Below are positions 1 through 5,732 of a DNA stretch of 7,236 nt, one piece after another. The DNA lies in the NCBI GenBank assembly GCA_945871335.1, contig CAMBWM010000117.1:1-7236 (forward strand), read 5' to 3'. The DNA comes from Polaromonas sp. YR568. GTDB taxonomy: Bacteria; Pseudomonadota; Gammaproteobacteria; Burkholderiales; Burkholderiaceae. A program made the position numbers and the translations under genes. The stretch's first letter is position 1. Every line of letters begins with the position of its first letter. Under the pieces are notes generated by a model. That model had not been told where the DNA came from and made no database searches. It was given only the letters and a program-made list of their open reading frames with translations.

Positions 1-999
1 ATGAGTCAACAAACCACCAAGCGCATGGCGCTCAAAACCCTGGCCAGCTGCGCAGCGGTCGCCGCCTTACTGAGCACAGCCGGCCTGGCCCAGGCACAGA
101 CCAAGCTCAAATGGGCGCACGTCTATGAGACGTCAGAGGCTTACCACACCTCCTCGGTGTGGGCCGCTGAAGAGATCAAAAAACGCACTGCCGGGCGCTA
201 TGACATTCAGGTGTTTCCGGCCTCAACGCTGGGCAAAGAAAGCGACATCAACCAGGGCCTGCAGCTGGGCACGGTAGACATCATCATCTCCGGCGCCTCG
301 TTTGCAGCGCGCAGCTTTCCGCGCATCGGCGTGGCTTACTATCCCTACACCTTCCGCGATTCGGACCACCTGCTTAAATACGCCAAGAGCGCTGTTTTCA
401 AAGAGCTTTCTGAAGGCTACAAGGCCAAGACCGGCATCCAGACGGTGGCTGTTACTTACTACGGCGCTCGCCACTCAACCAGCAACAAGGCCTTTAAAAA
501 CTGCGACGAAATGAAAGGCCTGAAGATGCGTGTGCCTGACGTGCCAGCCTATATGGCACTTCCCCGCGCCTGCGGTGCCAACCCGACACCGATCGCTTTT
601 GCCGAGGTCTACCTGGCACTGCAAAACGGCACAGTGGACGCGCAAGAGAACCCGCTGCCCACCATCGAAGCCAAGAAGTTCTATGAAGTTCAAAAGAACA
701 TCATCATGACCGGCCACATTCTGGATTCACTGGTCACGCAAGTTGGCCCCCACGTCTGGACCAAGCTCAGCGACGCCGACAAGAAAATCTTCACCGACGT
801 GATGCAGGAAGCCGCCGCCAAAGGCACGGCCGAGATCAAAAAGCGTGAGGGCGAGCTGGTCAGCGAGTTCAAGAAAAAAGGCATCAACATGATTGAAGTG
901 AACAAAAACGACTTCCGGGCCCGCATCGTCAAAGCTGTTGACATGGCCTCCATGGGCTACGACAAGAAGGACTGGGACCGTATCCAGGCCATCAAGTAA
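1..999 (+). CDS. dctP: TRAP transporter solute-binding protein, DctP family; probable hexuronate receptor
   Basis: Periplasmic receptor of a tripartite ATP-independent (TRAP) transporter. It captures an organic acid and hands it to the DctQ/DctM membrane complex encoded next. The 332-residue length is normal for the family. Residues 1-32 look like a Sec signal peptide: Lys/Arg near the N-terminus, a hydrophobic stretch around 13-30, and a cleavage motif AQA|Q after residue 32. The family core is clear. KGLKMRVPDVP (172-182) carries Arg177 at the position of the conserved arginine that binds the ligand carboxylate, and AFAEVYLALQNGTVDAQENP (199-218) is the DctP signature. The mature protein has exactly two cysteines (168 and 191). 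Substrate cannot be read from sequence. The downstream uxaA, uxuB and manD-like genes point to glucuronate, galacturonate or a related sugar acid. The ATG is the first base of the window, so its ribosome site and promoter are not visible and an earlier start cannot be excluded. Confidence 0.93.
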   Translation: MSQQTTKRMALKTLASCAAVAALLSTAGLAQAQTKLKWAHVYETSEAYHTSSVWAAEEIKKRTAGRYDIQVFPASTLGKESDINQGLQLGTVDIIISGASFAARSFPRIGVAYYPYTFRDSDHLLKYAKSAVFKELSEGYKAKTGIQTVAVTYYGARHSTSNKAFKNCDEMKGLKMRVPDVPAYMALPRACGANPTPIAFAEVYLALQNGTVDAQENPLPTIEAKKFYEVQKNIIMTGHILDSLVTQVGPHVWTKLSDADKKIFTDVMQEAAAKGTAEIKKREGELVSEFKKKGINMIEVNKNDFRARIVKAVDMASMGYDKKDWDRIQAIK

Positions 1000-1010
1000 G
1001 CAGCGCGAGC

Positions 1011-1034
1011 AGATCAAGCCGGCTGGCTTGATCT
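1011..1034 (+). promoter_or_regulatory. Perfect 10-bp RNA hairpin after dctP
   Basis: AGATCAAGCC (1011-1020) and GGCTTGATCT (1025-1034) are exact reverse complements separated by a 4-base loop (GGCT). The hairpin begins 11 bases after the dctP stop and is not followed by T's, so it is not itself a terminator. It sits just upstream of the terminator-like hairpin at 1039-1066. A likely role is to protect the 3' end of the dctP message from exonucleases, which would favour receptor over membrane subunits. An alternative pairing, 1019-1025 with 1035-1041 (CCGGCTG/CAGCCGG), would disrupt both this stem and the base of the next one. The pairings are seen directly; the role is inferred. Confidence 0.7.
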
Positions 1035-1038
1035 CAGC

Positions 1039-1073
1039 CGGGGTGGGCGCAGCCAGCGCTACCCCGTTTTTTT
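1039..1073 (+). terminator. Intrinsic terminator or attenuator between dctP and dctQ
   Basis: CGGGGT (1039-1044) pairs with ACCCCG (1061-1066). The stem continues through a G-T pair (1045/1060), one bulged G (1046) and GCGC (1047-1050) with GCGC (1056-1059), closing on a five-base loop. Seven T's follow immediately (1067-1073). This is the standard layout of a rho-independent terminator. It lies between two genes that must be made together, with dctQ starting 23 bases later and no convincing promoter in between. It is therefore best read as a partial terminator that lowers dctQ, dctM and enzyme expression relative to the abundant receptor. Leakiness is an inference. Confidence 0.75.
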
Positions 1074-1096
1074 GAATCCACCAAGACGGGTGACCC

Positions 1097-1672
1097 ATGA
1101 GCTCCACTGTTGACATTGACGCCCGGCCCAAAGTCATGGGCGATGACGGCGAGTTTCACGCCACCGATGAAGCCGTTGACTTGTCGGGCACCACCATTGA
1201 GGCTTGGGCCGCACTGGCTTTCTTTTGGGCGCTAGGTCTGACAGTTTTTTACCAGTTTTTCACACGCTACGTCATGAACGACTCGGCCGCCTGGACGGAA
1301 GAGATCGCTCGCTACCTGCTGATTGCCACCGTGTTTGTGGGTGCTGCCATTGGCGTGGCCAAGAACAACCATATTCAGGTCGATTTTTTCTACCGCTTCA
1401 TGCCGCGCTGGCTGGGCCGGGCCATGGCCCTGCTGACCGATGCGATGCGCATCGCTTTTTTGGGTGCGGCCGTGGTGCTGACCTGGCAGATGATGCAAAA
1501 AATGGGCAACTACAAAATGACCATCGTGGACCTGCCCATGAACCTGGTCTACGGCGTGTGCCTGGCCGGTTTTGCCGGCATGTTTTTGCGCGCCCTGTGG
1601 GTGGCCCGTATTCACTGGCAGCGCGGCTACAGCGTCCTTGAGCGCCCTGAATCAACGATGGAAGACCGCTAA
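1097..1672 (+). CDS. dctQ: TRAP transporter small permease, DctQ family
   Basis: Small integral membrane subunit of the TRAP transporter. It associates with DctM in the inner membrane and helps the loaded receptor dock. The 191-residue protein has four predicted membrane segments, at about 36-58, 70-88, 108-131 and 147-169. Between the first two is the family signature: W66-TEEIARYLL, then GAAIGVAKNNHIQVDFFY (82-99), with the characteristic His92 and Asp96. The first 33 residues form an acidic, hydrophilic leader before the first membrane segment, longer than in many DctQ proteins. The ATG at 1097 has only a weak purine-rich site upstream (GACGGGTG, 1085-1092). A start at 1136 is possible but has no better site. 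The stop codon directly abuts the dctM ATG, which indicates translational coupling. The subunit family is certain; the substrate is inferred from neighbours. Confidence 0.92.
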   Translation: MSSTVDIDARPKVMGDDGEFHATDEAVDLSGTTIEAWAALAFFWALGLTVFYQFFTRYVMNDSAAWTEEIARYLLIATVFVGAAIGVAKNNHIQVDFFYRFMPRWLGRAMALLTDAMRIAFLGAAVVLTWQMMQKMGNYKMTIVDLPMNLVYGVCLAGFAGMFLRALWVARIHWQRGYSVLERPESTMEDR

Positions 1673-3067
1673 ATGCTCAAGATAATTTTTCTGTTTTTGA
1701 TGAGTGGTGGCATTCCCGTGGCCATGGCCATGGCCGGCGCTTCGCTAATCTACATTTTGCTGACCAACAGCTCGCCGCCTTTTGTGGTGATTCACCGCAT
1801 GGTCAGCGGTATTGACAGCTTTCCGCTGCTGGCTGTGCCCTTCTTCATTCTGGCCGGCAACTTGATGAACAACGCCGGCATCACCAACCGCATTTACAAC
1901 TATGCGCTGGCGCTGGTGGGCTGGCTCAAGGGCGGTTTAGGCCATGTCAACGTGGTCGGCTCGGTGGTTTTTGCAGGCATGAGCGGCACCGCCATTGCCG
2001 ACGCCGCCGGCCTGGGCACCATCGAGATCAAGGCGATGACGGACCACGGCTACAGCAAGGAGTTCGCCGTCGGCGTGACGGCAGCCTCGGCCACGCTGGG
2101 GCCCATCATTCCCCCCAGTCTACCGTTCGTGATCTACGGCATGATGGCCAACGTCAGCATTGGCGCGCTGTTTCTGGCGGGCATCTTGCCGGGCGTGTTG
2201 ATGGCGCTTTTGATGATGCTGACCGTGGCTTACTTCGCGCACAAAAACGGCTGGGGTGGCGACGTCAAATTCAACGGCAGCAAGCTGGCCAAAGCGCTGT
2301 TTGAAACCGCCGTGGTGATTGGCTGGCCGCTGCTGCTGTGGGTGTTGATAAGCAAGCTCGGCTTTCCGCCTCAGCTCACTGTGGCTGTGGCTCTGGTCGT
2401 ATTGTTTGTGGCTGACAAGGTTTTTAACTTTCAGGCGGTGCTGCCCATCATGACGCCAGTGTTGCTGATTGGCGGCATGATCACCGGCATCTTCACGCCC
2501 ACGGAGGGCGCGATTGCCGCCTGCGTGTGGTCGCTGGTTCTGGGCTTTGTCTGGTACCGCACCATCAACCTCAAGATGTTCGTCAAAGTTTGTCTGGACA
2601 CAGTAGAGACCACGGCCACGGTGCTGTTCATCGTCGCTGCGGCCTCGATCTTCGGCTGGATGTTGACCGCCACCGGCGTGACCACCGACATCGCCGCCTG
2701 GGTGCTGGACTTCACCCAGGAGGCCTGGGTGTTTTTGCTGCTGGCCAATGCGCTGATGTTGTTTGTCGGCTGCTTTTTGGAGCCGACAGCAGCTATCACC
2801 ATCCTGGTGCCGATTTTGGTGCCGATTGCCACCAAGCTGGGCATTGACCCGGTTCACTTCGGACTGGTGATGGTGCTCAACCTCATGATTGGCTTGCTGC
2901 ACCCGCCGATGGGCATGGTGCTGTTTGTGCTGGCCCGGGTGGCCAAGTTGTCCGTCGAACGCACCACCATGGCCATCCTGCCCTGGCTAGTGCCATTGAT
3001 GGGTAGCTTGATCATCATCACTTATGTGCCCAGCCTGGTTTTGTGGCTGCCCAAAATGTTTTATTGA
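1673..3067 (+). CDS. dctM: TRAP transporter large permease, DctM family (enlarged variant)
   Basis: Large transport-forming subunit, a Na+-coupled secondary transporter in the inner membrane that works with DctQ and the periplasmic receptor. Family motifs appear in order: FFILAGNLMNNAGI (57-70), FAGMSGTAIADAAGLG (100-115), LGPIIPPSLPFVIYG (142-156), GGMITGIFTPTEGA (267-280), GCFLEPTAAITILVPILVPI (366-385) and LLHPPMGMVLFVLARV (408-423). The protein is hydrophobic throughout. At 464 residues it is longer than the roughly 425-440 usual for DctM. The extra length sits around residues 211-260, between the KALFETA segment and PVLLIGGMITGIFTPTE, where most relatives run almost directly from one to the other. 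The insert is hydrophobic and could add a pair of membrane segments. The gene starts on the base after the dctQ stop (TAAATG) and ends nine bases before uxaA, so it is within one transcription unit. Confidence 0.94.
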   Translation: MLKIIFLFLMSGGIPVAMAMAGASLIYILLTNSSPPFVVIHRMVSGIDSFPLLAVPFFILAGNLMNNAGITNRIYNYALALVGWLKGGLGHVNVVGSVVFAGMSGTAIADAAGLGTIEIKAMTDHGYSKEFAVGVTAASATLGPIIPPSLPFVIYGMMANVSIGALFLAGILPGVLMALLMMLTVAYFAHKNGWGGDVKFNGSKLAKALFETAVVIGWPLLLWVLISKLGFPPQLTVAVALVVLFVADKVFNFQAVLPIMTPVLLIGGMITGIFTPTEGAIAACVWSLVLGFVWYRTINLKMFVKVCLDTVETTATVLFIVAAASIFGWMLTATGVTTDIAAWVLDFTQEAWVFLLLANALMLFVGCFLEPTAAITILVPILVPIATKLGIDPVHFGLVMVLNLMIGLLHPPMGMVLFVLARVAKLSVERTTMAILPWLVPLMGSLIIITYVPSLVLWLPKMFY

Positions 3068-3076
3068 AATAGCACC

Positions 3077-4603
3077 ATGACACCTTTTATTCGCCTCCAC
3101 GCCGCCGATGACGTGCTGATTGCCAGAGCCCAACTGGTGGGCGGCACACAGATTGAAAACATCGCCGTGCGCGGCCTCATACCGCCCGGCCACAAGGTGG
3201 CCACACGCGCACTGGCCGCCGGCGAGCCGGTGCGCCGCTACAACCAGATCATTGGTTTTACCAGCCAGGCCATCGCCGCCGGCGAGCATGTGCACACGCA
3301 CAACCTCAACATGGGGCCGGACAAGGGTGACTTTGCGCGCGACTACGCCATTGGTGCCGATGTCAAGCCTGCGCCGGCCAAGCTCGAAGCCACGTTCATG
3401 GGCATCAAGCGCGCCGACGGCCGCGTGGCCACGCGTAATTACATCGGCATTTTGTCCAGCGTCAATTGCTCGGCCACCGCAGCACGCGCGATAGCCGACC
3501 ATTTTTCGCGCCGCACCAACCCGGCTGCGCTCAAAGACTTTGCCAACGTGGACGGTGTGGTGGCGCTGACGCACGGCACTGGCTGCGGGATGGACGGCGA
3601 CGGCCTGGGCATGAAAATTCTGGAGCGCACTTTGGCCGGCTATGCCACCCACGTGAACTTTGCCGGCGTGTTGGTGGTGGGCCTGGGCTGCGAGTCCAAC
3701 CAGATCAACACCTGGCTGGCGCACAGCGCACTCCAAGAAGGCGAGAATTTTCGGGTCTTCAACATTCAAGACAGCGGCGGCACGCGCCAGACGGTGGACA
3801 AAGGCATTGCCCTCATTCTAGAGATGCTGCCGCGCGCCAACGCTGTCAAGCGCGAGCCCTGCAGCGCTGCGCACATCACCATCGGCCTGCAATGCGGTGG
3901 CTCGGACGGCTACTCGGGCATCAGCGCCAACCCGGCCCTGGGCGCGGCGGTGGATTTGCTGGTGGCGCACGGCGGCACCGCCATCCTCAGCGAAACACCT
4001 GAGATTTACGGCGCCGAGCATTTGCTCACGCGCCGCGCAGTGCGGCCCGAGATAGCGCACAAACTGATTGGCCGCATCAAGTGGTGGGAGCAGTACACGC
4101 AGATCAACGGTGGCGAGATGAACAACAACCCCTCGCCCGGCAACAAGGCCGGCGGCCTGACCACGATTCTTGAAAAATCGCTGGGTGCGGTGGCCAAAGG
4201 CGGCACCAGCAACCTCGAAGCTGTCTATGAATACGCCGAGCCCGTGAATGCGCACGGCTTTGTTTACATGGACACGCCGGGCTACGACCCGGTGAGCGCC
4301 ACGGGCCAGGTGGCCGGCGGTGCCAACTTGATTTGCTTTACCACCGGGCGCGGCTCGGCCTACGGCTGCGCGCCCTCGCCTTCACTCAAACTGGCCACCA
4401 ACTCGGCCCTGTGGAAGCGGCAGGAAGAAGACATGGACATCAACTGCGGCGAGATCATTGACAGTGGTATGAGCATTCAGGCCATGGGCCAGCGCATTTT
4501 TGAAATGGTGCTGGCAACCGCCTCGGGCGAGCAAAGCAAAAGTGAAAAACACGGCTATGGACAAAACGAGTTTGTACCCTGGCAAGTAGGAGCGGTAATG
4601 TGA
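3077..4603 (+). CDS. uxaA: Altronate dehydratase family protein (UxaA)
   Basis: Probable D-altronate dehydratase, a cytoplasmic metal-dependent lyase that converts D-altronate to 2-keto-3-deoxygluconate in galacturonate catabolism. The 508 residues match the full-length family (E. coli UxaA is about 495), with all parts fused in one chain. An N-terminal SAF domain spans about 1-78, including GHKVATRALAAGEPV and ending in GEHVHTHN (69-76). A linker follows, then the catalytic body: RADGRVATRNYIG (112-124), THGTGCG (165-171), VVGLGCESNQ (200-209), GLQCGGSDGYSGISANPALG (270-289), NPSPGNKAGGLTT (351-363) and FTTGRGSAYG (421-430). Cys170, Cys205 and Cys273 lie in conserved motifs and are candidates for the active site. 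Galactarate dehydratase (GarD) is the main alternative, but the NPSPGNKAGG and GSDGYSGISANP details read as UxaA. No good Shine-Dalgarno site precedes the ATG, so translation is probably coupled to dctM. The substrate could still be another aldonate. Confidence 0.88.
   Translation: MTPFIRLHAADDVLIARAQLVGGTQIENIAVRGLIPPGHKVATRALAAGEPVRRYNQIIGFTSQAIAAGEHVHTHNLNMGPDKGDFARDYAIGADVKPAPAKLEATFMGIKRADGRVATRNYIGILSSVNCSATAARAIADHFSRRTNPAALKDFANVDGVVALTHGTGCGMDGDGLGMKILERTLAGYATHVNFAGVLVVGLGCESNQINTWLAHSALQEGENFRVFNIQDSGGTRQTVDKGIALILEMLPRANAVKREPCSAAHITIGLQCGGSDGYSGISANPALGAAVDLLVAHGGTAILSETPEIYGAEHLLTRRAVRPEIAHKLIGRIKWWEQYTQINGGEMNNNPSPGNKAGGLTTILEKSLGAVAKGGTSNLEAVYEYAEPVNAHGFVYMDTPGYDPVSATGQVAGGANLICFTTGRGSAYGCAPSPSLKLATNSALWKRQEEDMDINCGEIIDSGMSIQAMGQRIFEMVLATASGEQSKSEKHGYGQNEFVPWQVGAVM
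4588..4592 (+). promoter_or_regulatory. Ribosome binding site AGGAG for the Ldh2-family gene
   Basis: AGGAG lies inside the last codons of uxaA, 10 bases before the ATG at 4603 and 7 bases before an in-frame GTG at 4600. It is the strongest Shine-Dalgarno match near any start in the window. It supports starting the next gene at the TGATG overlap rather than further downstream. Spacing alone does not separate the GTG from the ATG, which are adjacent codons. Confidence 0.7.
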
Positions 4604-5676
4604 TGACAACGATCCAAGAAAAACTCTTTGCAGCAGGCGCCTTGCGCACGCAATGCGCCGATATCCTGCGCGGTGCCGGCAGCCAGCGCGAAGAGGCGGA
4701 CAAAGTGGCCGCCAATCTCGTCATGGCTAACCTCAGCGGGCATGACTCGCACGGCGTTGGCATGCTGCCGCGCTATGTCGACGCCGTGCTGGAAGGCGGC
4801 TTGAGCCCCAACGCCAGCGTCAAGACCTTGCTGGACGCCGGCACGCTGCTGTCGCTGCACGGCCAGCGCGGCTACGGCCAGGTGGTCGGCAAGCAAGCCA
4901 TGCAAATGGCCATGGCCCGCGCGCAAGAACACGGCAGCTGCATCATGGCGCTGGCCGAAGCGCACCACCTGGGGCGCATCGGCCACTTTGCTGAAATGGC
5001 GGTGGCCCAAGGGCTGGTAGCGCTGCACTTTGTCAATGTCAAATCGCGGCCGGTGGTGGCGCCCTGGGGTGGCGCCGACGGCCGCTACGGCACCAACCCC
5101 TGCTGCATCGGCGTGCCCATCCATGGCCAGCCGCCCTTTGTGCTGGACTTTGCGACCAGCCGCGTGGCGCAGGGCAAGATGCGCGTGGCGCACAACCTCG
5201 GCAAAACTGTAGCGCCGGGTTTTCTGATTGACGAAAAAGGTCACCCGACGACCGATCCCGGCGTGGTGGTGGTGCCGCAAAGCGGCGGCTTGTTTGGCGC
5301 GCTCATGCCTTTTGGTGAACACAAGGGCTCGGGTCTGGCCATGGCCTGCGAGTTGCTGGGCGGCGCGCTCACCGGCGGCGGCACCTGGCACCAGCCCACC
5401 AACACGGCGCGCGCTGTCACCAACAGCATGCTGACCATTTTGATCAACCCGGCCAAACTGGGTACGCAAAGCGCCATGGAGACCGAGGCCCTGGCCTTTG
5501 TCGAATGGATGCGCGCCGCCCCGGCAGCGCCCGGCTTTGAAGCCGTGCAAATGGCGGGCGAACCCGAGCGCGCCGCACGCCTCAAACGCGCTAAAGACGG
5601 TATTGCTATTGACCCTGAAACCTGGCTGGAGTTGCGTCAGGCCGGGGACAAAGTGGGCGTTGTTTTACCGGCTTGA
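4603..5676 (+). CDS. Ldh2/YiaK-family NAD(P)H-dependent oxidoreductase
   Basis: Member of the malate/L-lactate dehydrogenase 2 family (Ldh2, ComC, YiaK, AllD), cytoplasmic enzymes with a non-Rossmann fold that interconvert hydroxy acids and keto acids using NAD(P)H. Diagnostic motifs counted from the ATG at 4603: SGHDSHGVGMLPRYVDA (45-61) with the conserved His50, AEAHHLGRIGHFAEMA (118-133), PWGGADGRYGTNP (154-166), VLDFATSRVAQGKM (180-193) and PFGEHKGSGLAMACELLGGA (236-255). Length, 357 residues, is typical. The ATG overlaps the uxaA stop by one base (TGATG). An in-frame GTG at 4600 adds one residue and is equally possible. The substrate is unknown. In this operon it may act on a keto-aldonate or aldonate, perhaps standing in for tagaturonate reductase beside UxaA. 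Known members include 2,3-diketogulonate, ureidoglycolate, sulfolactate and piperideine-carboxylate enzymes, so the annotation 'malate dehydrogenase' should not be taken literally. Confidence 0.9.
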   Translation: MTTIQEKLFAAGALRTQCADILRGAGSQREEADKVAANLVMANLSGHDSHGVGMLPRYVDAVLEGGLSPNASVKTLLDAGTLLSLHGQRGYGQVVGKQAMQMAMARAQEHGSCIMALAEAHHLGRIGHFAEMAVAQGLVALHFVNVKSRPVVAPWGGADGRYGTNPCCIGVPIHGQPPFVLDFATSRVAQGKMRVAHNLGKTVAPGFLIDEKGHPTTDPGVVVVPQSGGLFGALMPFGEHKGSGLAMACELLGGALTGGGTWHQPTNTARAVTNSMLTILINPAKLGTQSAMETEALAFVEWMRAAPAAPGFEAVQMAGEPERAARLKRAKDGIAIDPETWLELRQAGDKVGVVLPA

Positions 5677-5732
5677 ACAGCCACTTACTCAAAACATGCG
5701 CAGTGCCTGGCATGTCCGACTGAAGTCACAAC

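Noticed and set aside
1721..1736. Short repeat of CCATGG near the start of dctM
   Set aside because: It simply encodes alternating Ala-Met in a membrane segment and has no wider repeat structure.
2120..2902. A 260-codon open frame on the - strand opposite dctM
   Set aside because: Its His/Gln-rich, low-complexity translation is what the reverse of hydrophobic GC-rich coding sequence gives. It lies wholly opposite a clear DctM with ordered family motifs.
2987..3769. A 260-codon open frame on the - strand opposite the start of uxaA
   Set aside because: It has no recognisable motif and an atypical composition, and it spans the dctM-uxaA junction opposite well-supported coding sequence.
4555..5550. 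A 331-codon open frame on the - strand opposite the Ldh2-family gene
   Set aside because: It is rich in Gly, His, Gln and Ala with no recognisable domain, and it lies opposite a gene with all its family motifs. It is a shadow of high GC.
4603..5676. Literal annotation of the Ldh2-family gene as malate or lactate dehydrogenase
   Set aside because: Family membership does not fix substrate, and the operon context points to sugar-acid metabolism rather than malate or lactate.
5677..5732. Possible promoter or terminator in the 56-base spacer before uxuB
   Set aside because: I found no convincing -35/-10 pair and no stem followed by T's. Short inverted matches such as TGCCTGGCA have no room for a loop.
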